Origin: an uncultured Bacilli bacterium
GTDB taxonomy: Bacteria > Bacillota_I > Bacilli_A > RF39 > UBA660
DNA length: 34,452 nt
Reading direction: 5' to 3'
NCBI GenBank assembly: GCA_934167885.1
Contig: CAKPMB010000017.1
Location: 1-34,452, forward strand
A model generated the notes under the pieces. That model did not search any database, was not told the DNA's origin, and saw nothing but the letters and a program-made list of their open reading frames with translations. Numbering within the stretch: position 1 is the stretch's first letter; each line of letters opens with the position of its first letter. Positions 1-6,418 of the stretch are shown one piece after another. The translations under genes were made by a program, and so were the position numbers.

Positions 1-747
1 TTAATTATAATGCTAATAATATCCTCTTTTAAATTACTATCATGGAAAAATTTTTCTAATAAAACCAAAAAACAAATCGAAATAATAAGTCAGATAGTTA
101 ATATAGAGACAAATGATAATATTGAAAGTGATGAAAATGTTAATGATACACGAAAAAGCAATTCTTATTGGGATTATGTTTATAGTCACTTTAATAATAT
201 AGATTTTGAAGAATTAAAGCTAATAAATCAAGATGTTAAAGGATGGTTATGTGTTAAAGGAACAAATATCAATTATCCATTTGTTCAAGCAAGTGATAAC
301 AAGTATTATTTAAAACATAGCTTTGATAAGTCATATAATACAGCTGGTTGGCTATTTTTAGACTATCGAAACAATTTAATTAAAAATAAAAACACTATTC
401 TGTATGCTCATGGAAGAACAGATAAAACAATGTTTGGAACACTTAGAAATACATTATCTAAAAGCTGGCTAACTAACAAAAATAATCATATTGTAACGAC
501 CTTATTAGAAAAGAAAAAATTATTAAATTGGCAGATATTCAGTGTTTATCACATTAAAACAACTAGTGATTATTTAACGACGGATTTTAATAATGATAAT
601 GAATATCAGACATTTTTAAATATGTTATTAAAAAGAAGTATCTATAATTTTAATGTTAAACTAAATATAAATGATAAGATAATTACTCTATCAACTTGTT
701 ATAATACTAATGAAAAGCTCGTTTTGCACGCTAAATTAATATCTTAA
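1..747 (+). CDS. Class B sortase-like transpeptidase, 5' end cut by window
   Basis: Sortases are membrane-anchored cysteine transpeptidases that attach surface proteins to peptidoglycan or to pilins. The class B fold is recognisable: VKGWLCVKGTNINYPFVQ, then DNKYYLKHSFD, the catalytic His in NTILYAHG (His134 counting from the ATG at 10), MFGTL, and the catalytic Cys in TLSTC (Cys230). The reading frame is open to base 1. The residues around the first ATG look like the end of a membrane anchor, so the true start probably lies outside the window and the ATG at 10 is internal. Oddity: where sortases carry the catalytic Arg a few residues after the Cys, this protein has Lys236 (NEKLVLHAKL, codon AAG at 715-717). 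The family call is secure; full activity is uncertain. No LPXTG-type substrate is seen in the window. Confidence 0.85.
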   Translation, partial: LIIMLIISSFKLLSWKNFSNKTKKQIEIISQIVNIETNDNIESDENVNDTRKSNSYWDYVYSHFNNIDFEELKLINQDVKGWLCVKGTNINYPFVQASDNKYYLKHSFDKSYNTAGWLFLDYRNNLIKNKNTILYAHGRTDKTMFGTLRNTLSKSWLTNKNNHIVTTLLEKKKLLNWQIFSVYHIKTTSDYLTTDFNNDNEYQTFLNMLLKRSIYNFNVKLNINDKIITLSTCYNTNEKLVLHAKLIS

Positions 748-797
748 TATGAAAAAGATAACTTATAATTTCCCCTATCTTTAGCTAATTAAGCTTA
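748..797. terminator. Possible weak bidirectional terminator between convergent genes
   Basis: AAAGATA and TATCTTT (7-bp stem, long A/T-rich loop, about 763-785) lie between the sortase stop and the stop of the small minus-strand ORF. On the minus strand the stem is followed by TTTTT. The stem is short, so this is a tentative call. Confidence 0.35.
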
Positions 798-872
798 TCA
801 TTTTTGCATTTTTGCACAATATTCTAGAATGCCATAAACAAAGCCCAATATGCCTACAATTATGAAAATCAT
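798..872 (-). CDS. 24-residue single-span membrane peptide (copy A)
   Basis: A tiny ORF with a strong purine-rich ribosome site (GGGGGAGGAAA directly before ATG) encodes one hydrophobic helix followed by a short basic tail. The core is GILGFVYGILEYCAK and the stop is TGA. It begins 33 bases after the S51 peptidase stop on the same strand, so it may be cotranscribed with that gene. A second ORF at 1695-1775 encodes the same pattern, GILG-x2-(Y/W)-G-(I/L)-L-(E/D)-Y-C-x-K. This paralogy, plus ribosome sites on both, is the evidence that the peptides are real. I do not recognise the family. Size and layout resemble type I toxin peptides and other regulatory micro-membrane proteins, but that is only analogy. 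Confidence 0.6.
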   Translation of the reverse strand: MIFIIVGILGFVYGILEYCAKMQK

Positions 873-905
873 TTTCCTCCCCCATCTCATTTATATAATC
901 AATTA

Positions 906-1502
906 TTATTTTTTATATATATAAACCGGATTATCGTTAACAACAATAGAGTCATCATCAGTTAGAGGATATACTTTGTATTTATTATCCTTGAGCAACT
1001 TTTGATATACATACTCTCTACTTTTACTGTAATGCGGAATTATTATACCTTTAAATAAATTTAAACCATCGAAGTCTGCTATCCCAACAAAATTGTTATC
1101 AAAATGCAAAACATGTTCTATATTGCTTGTTACGATTTGAGCACCACACGATCCACCTATATATATTACGCCATTTTTTAAATAATTAATAATGGATTTA
1201 TCAAAATCTTTTCTTCTAATTTTATTTAAAGTGTAGAAAGTATTTCCGCCTCCTACGTATATCAAATCTATATCTAAATTTTCAAACTTTTCGCTTTCAT
1301 TCTCGTTATAAATATATAAATTTTCTTTTTTAAAGCCATCTAACTCCAATCTTTTATAATATTTATCTAAATTATTAATTAGATAAGGTTCATTCGGAAT
1401 AAACAAGACTTTGCATTTATAAAGCGATTTAGTAATATTGTCTAAAATGCATTTTCTGGAATTTGGATTTAAAAAATCACATGAACTTAATATTAATTTC
1501 AT
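906..1502 (-). CDS. Peptidase S51 (dipeptidase E-like) family protein
   Basis: About 198 residues, close to the usual length of peptidase E-type serine peptidases, which in characterised members cleave Asp-X dipeptides in the cytoplasm. Visible family features are LIYVGGGNTFYTL (the first glycine-rich loop), the nucleophile elbow YIGGSCGAQ with the candidate catalytic Ser, and GIIIPHYSKSR with the candidate catalytic His. The elbow reads GGSCGA rather than the more common GxSAGA, so the residue after the nucleophile is Cys. The ATG at 1502 has a good ribosome site (AGAGGTGATATT). The neighbours, a micro-membrane ORF downstream and a CRISPR remnant upstream, give no functional hint. Substrate unknown. 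Confidence 0.75.
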   Translation of the reverse strand: MKLILSSCDFLNPNSRKCILDNITKSLYKCKVLFIPNEPYLINNLDKYYKRLELDGFKKENLYIYNENESEKFENLDIDLIYVGGGNTFYTLNKIRRKDFDKSIINYLKNGVIYIGGSCGAQIVTSNIEHVLHFDNNFVGIADFDGLNLFKGIIIPHYSKSREYVYQKLLKDNKYKVYPLTDDDSIVVNDNPVYIYKK

Positions 1503-1519
1503 AATATCACCTCTTGATA

Positions 1520-1563
1520 ATAATAAAAAATAGTTTTATTTTTCTTGGTTATAAACTATTTTT
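1520..1563 (-). terminator. Intrinsic terminator after the CRISPR remnant
   Basis: Perfect 11-bp inverted repeat AAAAATAGTTT (1526-1536) / AAACTATTTTT (1553-1563) with a 16-nt loop. On the minus strand it is followed by TTTATTATTATT. It would end transcripts coming through the repeat region before the S51 peptidase gene. Confidence 0.6.
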
Positions 1564-1580
1564 CATTTGAAATAATTAAT

Positions 1581-1904
1581 AAATTAATATCGTTTAAAAT
1601 GTCACAAAACTAAAACACAAAGCCATCTTCATCAATGTTAGTTTTAATACCATTTAAAATGCCACAGAACTAAAACAAAAAGGCTTAAATATTTTTATTT
1701 TATTTTACGACAATAATCTAAGAGTCCCCAAATAGCACCTAAAATGCCAAATATTAATAATTTTATTATATACATTAATACACTCCACTTTCTTTTAATA
1801 TTGACTTATTGTTTTCTAAAATATCAACGCATTTTCCTTGAAATTGAAAGATGTTTTTATCTTGCAAAGTTTTAATACCATTTAAAATGCCACAGAACTA
1901 AAAC
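1581..1904 (-). CRISPR. Degenerate type II-A-like CRISPR array (2 identical repeats + degenerate terminal repeat)
   Basis: Read on the minus strand, two identical 36-nt units (1904-1869 and 1676-1641) begin GTTTTAGTTCTGTGG and end AAATGGTATTAAAAC. This is the length and end pattern of type II-A repeats (GTTTTAG...AAAAC). A third unit (1616-1581) matches most of the repeat, differing at a few internal bases, but loses the AAAAC end (AATTT instead), as terminal repeats of such arrays often do. Similarity stops at the 36-nt edges (one further shared base after R1 and R2). Spacing is abnormal: 192 nt between the first two, which carries a small ORF, and only 24 nt between the last two (1617-1640), against the usual ~30. 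Leader-type sequence and a csn2-like fragment lie on the correct side. No cas genes remain in the window, so the array is probably inactive, or would depend on Cas proteins elsewhere. Confidence 0.72.
1695..1775 (-). CDS. 26-residue single-span membrane peptide (copy B), inside the repeat array
   Basis: This ORF lies wholly within the 192-nt interval between the two identical CRISPR-like repeats. It has a good ribosome site (GTGGAGTG, 7 nt before ATG) and encodes one hydrophobic helix with a basic tail; the core reads FGILGAIWGLLDYCRK. It matches copy A at 798-872 in the GILG, G-x-L, acidic-YC and K positions. The ATG overlaps the TAA of a 30-codon open frame that starts in the first repeat (TAATG), as in coupled genes. 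I do not recognise the family. A membrane peptide sitting between CRISPR repeats is unusual and may be a decoy, a toxin or simply an insertion. Confidence 0.55.
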   Translation of the reverse strand: MYIIKLLIFGILGAIWGLLDYCRKIK

Positions 1905-1987
1905 CTCAAATACAGTTTTAATTCTGTTTAATTGACGCATAGAAAATCAATTATTTTAAATGGTAAGTTCTATAACATCTATATAAA
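1905..1987 (-). promoter_or_regulatory. CRISPR leader with split anti-repeat-like sequence
   Basis: On the minus strand the bases just before the first repeat are ATTTGAG (1911-1905). This is the leader-end sequence known from type II-A arrays such as S. thermophilus CRISPR1, where it anchors spacer integration. Further upstream are two segments complementary to the repeat: TACCATTTAAAAT (1965-1953, perfect) and ACAGAATTAAAAC (1926-1914, one G-U pair). They are separated by a 7-bp hairpin TAATTGA/TCAATTA. Together they could pair with 26 of the 36 repeat bases, as a tracrRNA anti-repeat does. No recognisable tracrRNA nexus or terminator follows, so I call it anti-repeat-like only. Confidence 0.55.
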
Positions 1988-2104
1988 TTATAACACAAAT
2001 TCATCTAAATTTTCATCTATTATTAATTTATTTTCATATTCTAATTTGATTCCATAACTTTGACTATCGATTAAAACAATTTTTAAAAAATAGCAAAATT
2101 TCAT
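1988..2104 (-). pseudogene. csn2: Probable csn2 C-terminal fragment (type II-A cas remnant)
   Basis: A 38-codon open frame ends TAA 83 bases upstream of the first repeat, where csn2 ends in type II-A loci. From about base 2080 it reads IVLIDSQSYGIK and then KLIIDENLDEFVL. This matches the layout of Csn2 C-termini, which have a short strand of the type VLFLEP followed 10-15 residues later by (Y/Q)IILDEDYFL. The first eight codons come from the deoB terminator hairpin, there is no ribosome site, and an in-frame TAA lies just upstream. It is therefore a truncated relic, not a gene. Csn2 is the DNA-end-binding ring protein used in spacer acquisition. The call rests on remembered family patterns over ~30 residues and is supported mainly by the array and leader next to it. 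Confidence 0.5.
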
Positions 2105-2118
2105 AACTTTGCTATTTT
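2085..2118 (-). terminator. Intrinsic terminator of deoB
   Basis: Perfect 11-bp inverted repeat AAAATAGCAAA (2087-2097) / TTTGCTATTTT (2108-2118) with a 10-nt loop, followed on the minus strand by T-rich sequence. The upstream arm overlaps the last codons of deoB. It marks the edge between intact deoB and the CRISPR remnant. Confidence 0.75.
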
Positions 2119-3275
2119 AATTTCTCTTTAAAACTTTTACCAATCCATGGCTTTTCAAGTTCAAAATTATCAAGTATTGTTGCTCCAACATCAGCTAACG
2201 TATTTAATATATCTAATCTTTTTGGTTCTATGAAACTTCTTGAATAAACCAAAACCGGAACATTTTCACGTGTATGATTAAACCCTTTAAAACAAGGATC
2301 ACATCCATGGTCAGCTGTTATAATCAATAAATCATCAATATTAAGTTTATTCAAAATCATAGGCACAACAACATCAAATTCTTCTAATGATTTCTTATAT
2401 CCTAAAACATCTCTACTATGACCATATAATGTATCAAAATCTGATAAATTAAGAAAACAAAGTCCTTCAAAATTCTTATCCATTATTTCAAGAAGTTTAT
2501 TAATGCCTTCATCATTAGAAAATGATTTAATGACTTTAGTAATACCACATCCATTAAAAACATCGTTAACTTTACCAATAGATATTACTTGTAAATTATT
2601 AGCCTTTAAGGTATCTAAAACTGATTTATTGGAAGGAAGTAATGTCCAACTTCTTGTATCATTTGTCATAACAAACTTGCCATCTTGGGTTTTAAATGGC
2701 CTTGCAATAACTCGTCCTACTCGCCATTCTTCTTTTTTGGTTATTTCTCTTATGATTTCACAATATGAGTATAGTGTTTGAAGAGGAATAATATCTTCAT
2801 GAGCAGCAACTTCTAGATTAGAATCCGCTGTTGTATAGATAATTAAAGCCCCAGTTTCAATTTCACGGCTTCCTAGTTTATTGATTATTTCTTGACTTGG
2901 AGCGACGATATTACCAATTATAGGTCTTTGAATTGTTGTAGCAATTTTTTCTAACAGTTCTTTGGGAAAACCACCGTTATTGAAAGTTTTATAAGCAATA
3001 CTATTTTCAATGCCCATCAATTCATAATGACCAGATAAAGTATCTTTTCCCTTGTTCATAGGACGCGCTATTGTATAATAGGCATCACTACTTGCATCAT
3101 TCATATTTATAGTGTTTAAAAGGCCTATTTTCTCCAGATTAGGAATAAATAAATCGGTTTTATCAATTAATGATTTTAAAGTGTTAGCCCCTTTATCGCC
3201 ATAAGCATCAGCATCAATTGCTTCTCCTACTCCTAGGGAATCCAATACTATTAAAAATACTCTTTTAAATTTCAT
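2112..3275 (-). CDS. deoB: Phosphopentomutase
   Basis: DeoB interconverts (deoxy)ribose 1-phosphate and 5-phosphate in nucleoside salvage and breakdown, in the cytoplasm, using two metal ions of the alkaline-phosphatase superfamily. All family marks are present in 387 residues: RVFLIVLDSLGVGEAIDA with the first metal-binding Asp, GANTL, the catalytic Thr region KDTLSGHYELMG, FDTLYGHSRD, and the C-terminal ADHGCDP and FNHTREN metal ligands. The ATG overlaps the xerD TAA by one base (TAATG), with AAGGAGTGATG as its ribosome site inside xerD. The two are therefore one operon, matching the B. subtilis xerD-deoB order. The purine nucleoside phosphorylase gene that follows in B. subtilis is missing; the CRISPR remnant lies there instead. 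Confidence 0.97.
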   Translation of the reverse strand: MKFKRVFLIVLDSLGVGEAIDADAYGDKGANTLKSLIDKTDLFIPNLEKIGLLNTINMNDASSDAYYTIARPMNKGKDTLSGHYELMGIENSIAYKTFNNGGFPKELLEKIATTIQRPIIGNIVAPSQEIINKLGSREIETGALIIYTTADSNLEVAAHEDIIPLQTLYSYCEIIREITKKEEWRVGRVIARPFKTQDGKFVMTNDTRSWTLLPSNKSVLDTLKANNLQVISIGKVNDVFNGCGITKVIKSFSNDEGINKLLEIMDKNFEGLCFLNLSDFDTLYGHSRDVLGYKKSLEEFDVVVPMILNKLNIDDLLIITADHGCDPCFKGFNHTRENVPVLVYSRSFIEPKRLDILNTLADVGATILDNFELEKPWIGKSFKEKLK

Positions 3276-4186
3276 TATTCATCACTCCTTGGTTGATATT
3301 CATTATAGTTTTCGTGTATTTTGTTATTAGAAATATGGGTATATATTCTTGTTGTTACAATATCACTATGGCCTAACAATTCTTGAATAGTTCGCAAATC
3401 AGCCCCATTTTGTAACATATGAGAGGCAAATGAATGTCTCAAAGTATGCGGCGTTATTCGTTTAGTTATATTTTTATTTTTTAATATTTCATTTAGTAAA
3501 AAATTAAAGCCATTTCGTGTTATAGGTTTCCCATGATTATTTAAAAATAATTTATCAGGAATGCCATTTTGTTTTTTTATTAATTCTTTTCTTTTTTCTA
3601 AATACAAAGTAAGATATTTTTTAGAAGTTTCTCCTAAAGGAACAAGCCGTTCTTTTGAACCTTTTCCTTCAATGATAATGGTATTATTGTATAAATCAAT
3701 ACTATACATTGTTAAATTGACGAGTTCTGATACACGTAAACCGCTACCATACATAAGTTCAAGCATAGCCTTTGTTCGATAGTCAAATGGTGTTTTTAAA
3801 GGTATGTTCAAAAGTTCATCAACTTCATTTACAGTTAGAATTGTTGGTAGGCAATGACTCAGTTTTAGATTATCAATATTAACTGTCACATCTTTTTCTA
3901 AAACCGATGTGCCATCCAAGTATTTAAAAAAATTTCTAATAGTGGTTAAATGGCGTTCAATACTTCGGGTATTCAACTTCTTATTTTCTTTTAAATATTC
4001 TAGATAATTAACAATAGTTGTTTCTAAAACATCATTAAGATCATTTATATCATTATTTTTTAAATATTCAACAAAATCTCTTAAGTCTAAATAATAGTTA
4101 TAAAAAGTATTTTTACTAAGTTTCTTTTCTAACTTAATATAACTTAAAAAATCTTCAACATTATCTAACATATCATTGTTTATCAT
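3275..4186 (-). CDS. xerD: Tyrosine recombinase XerD
   Basis: Site-specific recombinase that, with a partner Xer protein, resolves chromosome dimers at dif. It has the N-terminal SAM-like DNA-binding domain (EDFLSYIKLEKKLSKNT) and the catalytic domain: Arg in GSGLRVSELVNL, Lys in GKGSKERLVPL, H-x-x-R in HTLRHSFASHML, the LLGHSDIVTT helix, and the nucleophile Tyr in RIYTHIS. An upstream in-frame ATG at 4219 lies inside the likely promoter (TTGACT-17-TATGTT) and has no ribosome site, so I place the start at ATG 4186. Position upstream of deoB, as in B. subtilis, favours xerD over xerC. A second Xer protein is encoded at 26136-27032. Confidence 0.9.
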   Translation of the reverse strand: MINNDMLDNVEDFLSYIKLEKKLSKNTFYNYYLDLRDFVEYLKNNDINDLNDVLETTIVNYLEYLKENKKLNTRSIERHLTTIRNFFKYLDGTSVLEKDVTVNIDNLKLSHCLPTILTVNEVDELLNIPLKTPFDYRTKAMLELMYGSGLRVSELVNLTMYSIDLYNNTIIIEGKGSKERLVPLGETSKKYLTLYLEKRKELIKKQNGIPDKLFLNNHGKPITRNGFNFLLNEILKNKNITKRITPHTLRHSFASHMLQNGADLRTIQELLGHSDIVTTRIYTHISNNKIHENYNEYQPRSDE

Positions 4187-4194
4187 CTTATACC

Positions 4195-4262
4195 ACTTTT
4201 TAAGTATAACATAATACATGCTTTTTTTATAGTCAAAATTACACTATTTTGCTATAATTATG
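4195..4262. promoter_or_regulatory. Overlapping divergent promoters for xerD-deoB and rarA
   Basis: Minus strand: TTGACT, 17 nt, then TATGTT, leading into xerD. Plus strand: TATAAT at 4252-4257 followed by AGGTGAT and the rarA ATG, with a poor -35. The -35 hexamers share the same few bases, so the two promoters probably compete for RNA polymerase. Confidence 0.5.
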
Positions 4263-4274
4263 TAGGTGATATAT

Positions 4275-5498
4275 ATGGAAGATCCATTATCTATAAAACT
4301 TGCTCCTAAGAGTATTGATGATGTTTTAGGTCAAAAACATTTATTAGGTGAAGGAATGATTCTTAGAAATTTAATTAACAATAAAAAGATATTTTCAATG
4401 ATTTTGTATGGGCCTCCTGGTATTGGTAAAACATCAATTGCTAAAGCGATGGTTAATGATTTAGGATGTCGATATCGCCTATTAAATGCGGTTATTAACA
4501 ATAAACATGATTTTGATGTTTTGGTAGAAGAAGCTAAAGTTTATAATGGCATTGTTTTAATTATGGATGAAATTCATAGACTTAACAAAGATAAACAAGA
4601 TTTATTGCTCCCTTATATTGAAAATGGCTTAATTACCCTTGTTGGTATGACAACATCTAATCCTTATCATGCAATTAATCCTGCTATTAGAAGTCGTTGC
4701 CATTTATTTGAACTTAAACGCTTATCGGATGATGATATTAAAAAAGGTTTAATTAAAGCCATAAATAGTCCGTATTTAGAGGGTATTAACATTACCAATG
4801 AAGCGATTGATTACATTGTCAAAGTTTCATCTTTTGATTTAAGATATGCTTATAACTTGTTAGAACTAGCTTTTTATTCAACAAATGATAAAAATGTTAC
4901 TTTAGATCATTTGAAAACCATCAATTCTAAACCTGTTTTTTATATTGATAAAAATGAGGATGGATATTATGACAATTTAAGCGCTCTTCAAAAATCAATC
5001 AGAGGAAGTGACGTTAATGCTTCACTTCATTATTTAGGAAAATTATTAATAATGGGTGATATCGAAAGTATTGTAAGAAGATTATCGGTTATATGCTACG
5101 AAGATATTGGTCTTGCTAATCCTAATATGGGTGTTAAAGTTGATACTGCTATCAATGCAGCACTACGAGTAGGCTTACCTGAAGCTAGAATTCCTCTAGC
5201 TAACATTGTCATAGAACTTGCTCTTTCACCTAAATCAAATAGTGCATATAAAGCATTGAGTGAAGCGATAAATGACATTGAAACAAATAAATGTGGTGAT
5301 ATTCCTAATCATATAAAAATAAGCGCGAATGGTTATAAATATCCACATGACTACCCCAATAGTTGGGTAAAACAGCAATATCTTCCTGATAATATAAAAC
5401 ATAAAGTATATTATCATCCTAAAGAAACAAGTAGTTATGAACGCACTTTAAAACAAATTAACGATAAATTATTATATCTTCAAAATAAAACTGATTAA
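4275..5498 (+). CDS. rarA: Replication-associated recombination protein A (RarA/MgsA), AAA+ ATPase
   Basis: RarA is a clamp-loader-like AAA+ ATPase acting at stalled or gapped replication forks. Visible: the opening MEDPLSIKLAPKSIDDVLGQ typical of the family, Walker A GPPGIGKTS (about 46-54), Walker B IVLIMDEIHR (about 93-102), sensor 1 TTSNP, the Arg-finger loop NPAIRSRC, and the C-terminal tetramerisation part with NPNMGVKVDTAINAALRVGLPEARIPLANIVI and the ending PNSW, YLPD. Length (407) is normal. I use ATG 4275 because AGGTGA sits five bases before it; a GTG at 4266 overlaps that ribosome site. Single-gene unit, divergent from xerD and closed by a terminator. Confidence 0.95.
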   Translation: MEDPLSIKLAPKSIDDVLGQKHLLGEGMILRNLINNKKIFSMILYGPPGIGKTSIAKAMVNDLGCRYRLLNAVINNKHDFDVLVEEAKVYNGIVLIMDEIHRLNKDKQDLLLPYIENGLITLVGMTTSNPYHAINPAIRSRCHLFELKRLSDDDIKKGLIKAINSPYLEGINITNEAIDYIVKVSSFDLRYAYNLLELAFYSTNDKNVTLDHLKTINSKPVFYIDKNEDGYYDNLSALQKSIRGSDVNASLHYLGKLLIMGDIESIVRRLSVICYEDIGLANPNMGVKVDTAINAALRVGLPEARIPLANIVIELALSPKSNSAYKALSEAINDIETNKCGDIPNHIKISANGYKYPHDYPNSWVKQQYLPDNIKHKVYYHPKETSSYERTLKQINDKLLYLQNKTD

Positions 5499-5523
5499 TT
5501 TTTCTCTTAATCAGTTATTTTTT
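5486..5523. terminator. Bidirectional intrinsic terminator
   Basis: AACTGATTAA (5489-5498) / TTAATCAGTT (5507-5516), a perfect 10-bp stem with an 8-nt loop, followed by ATTTTTTT on the plus strand and A/T-rich sequence on the other. It overlaps the end of rarA and the stop of the convergent zinc-ribbon gene. Confidence 0.8.
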
Positions 5524-5943
5524 TAAATGTAATTGATACTGTTTTTCACTATTTTCATATTCATTTAATTTACCATCTACTCTTTCAATTTGTCGACGAT
5601 AATATAGTTTTTTCAATGAATTGTTCTTACTATTAACGATTGCTTTTATATGTTCAAGATCCATTTTATATAAATGTCTTTGAATACCATTTAAAACCAT
5701 ATAATTTGGTAGGGAAGGATTTTTTAAAATAATACTTAAAGTTATAGCCTTTATATCATCATACGAGCAGTTTACATAATGCTCTTTTTTTAAATCTTCT
5801 TCATAAAAAACAGTAGAATCGAATGGCTTAAAAGGATTTGGTTCTTTACTAATATCTTTAGTATAATCGCAGTAAAGACATCTTACTTCATTATTAGATA
5901 TATAATATAAATGATTACCACAATAAGTTTTATAAGGTTTCAT
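5515..5943 (-). CDS. Hypothetical zinc-ribbon protein
   Basis: A 142-residue protein I do not recognise. The N-terminus has a likely treble-clef/zinc-ribbon pattern, C-G-N-H followed by RCLYCDYTKD (C-x2-C), which would bind one metal ion. The rest is charged and predicted helical, with a basic stretch KNNSLKKLYYRRQIER and no membrane segment or signal peptide. The ATG at 5943 has a strong ribosome site (AAAGGAGGATA) inside the preceding Nudix gene and overlaps it by 14 bases, so the two are translated from one message. A nucleic-acid or ribosome-associated role is possible from the ribbon and basic character, but that is a guess. Confidence 0.7.
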   Translation of the reverse strand: MKPYKTYCGNHLYYISNNEVRCLYCDYTKDISKEPNPFKPFDSTVFYEEDLKKEHYVNCSYDDIKAITLSIILKNPSLPNYMVLNGIQRHLYKMDLEHIKAIVNSKNNSLKKLYYRRQIERVDGKLNEYENSEKQYQLHLKK

Positions 5944-6379
5944 TATCCTCCTTTAATATTTCAAGAGCCTTTTTAATAATTCTTTTACCTTCTCCTAAAA
6001 TATTTAAATCATCCAATTTATCTATGGACATTAAAACAACATTATAGTGGTTTTCTATAGAATTTCTTTCTAATTCTTCCCCGCCAAGACATGGTGTACC
6101 ACTTTCATAATTGGTTAAATACCAATAAACTATACCTGTTTCATATTCTTCTTTTTCTAAAAAGCAACGAATATTTGCCTTAACATTAGTCTCTTCCATA
6201 ATTTCTCGTAAGCAAGCTTTTTCAAAAGTTTCATCCTCTTCTACTCCACCCCCCGGAATAGTGTAATAATGAAGTGATTCATCTTTTAAAATTCTATGTC
6301 TTTCCATAAATAGTATTTTACCATCAATCACTGTAATACCACGAGCACATACCCGTTTATTGTTTATAAATTTTGTCAT
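5930..6379 (-). CDS. Nudix hydrolase
   Basis: A cytoplasmic pyrophosphohydrolase of about 149 residues. The Nudix box is complete at about 43-65: GGGVEEDETFEKACLREIMEETN, shown here as GGGVEEDETFE then ACLREIMEETN, with the metal-binding REIMEE core. The usual final Gly-Val is Asn-Val, a common variation. The surrounding sheet (ARGITVIDGKILFMER before, IVYWYLTNYE after) is typical of small housekeeping Nudix enzymes acting on nucleotide derivatives. The substrate cannot be read from sequence. The ribosome site AAGGAGAGGAAT precedes the ATG, and TATAAT lies about 20 bases further upstream (minus strand). Confidence 0.9.
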   Translation of the reverse strand: MTKFINNKRVCARGITVIDGKILFMERHRILKDESLHYYTIPGGGVEEDETFEKACLREIMEETNVKANIRCFLEKEEYETGIVYWYLTNYESGTPCLGGEELERNSIENHYNVVLMSIDKLDDLNILGEGKRIIKKALEILKEDNETL

Positions 6380-6418
6380 ATTCCTCTCCTTACCCCATTA
6401 TAACATAAAGAATACTTT

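Noticed and set aside
1560..1910. The 36-nt repeats as part of a tandemly repeated protein gene (frame reads FCGILNGIKT in each)
   Set aside because: Each repeat has TAG in that frame, flanks diverge at the 36-nt edges, and the leader anchor and degenerate last repeat fit CRISPR better.
1905..1970. A complete tracrRNA gene
   Set aside because: Only anti-repeat-like blocks are present; no nexus or terminal stem-loops could be found before the first repeat.
2503..2781. Opposite-strand open frames inside deoB and many other genes
   Set aside because: They lack ribosome sites and family features and simply mirror real coding sequence.
4187..4219. Start of xerD at the upstream ATG 4219
   Set aside because: It lies within the promoter elements and has no ribosome site.
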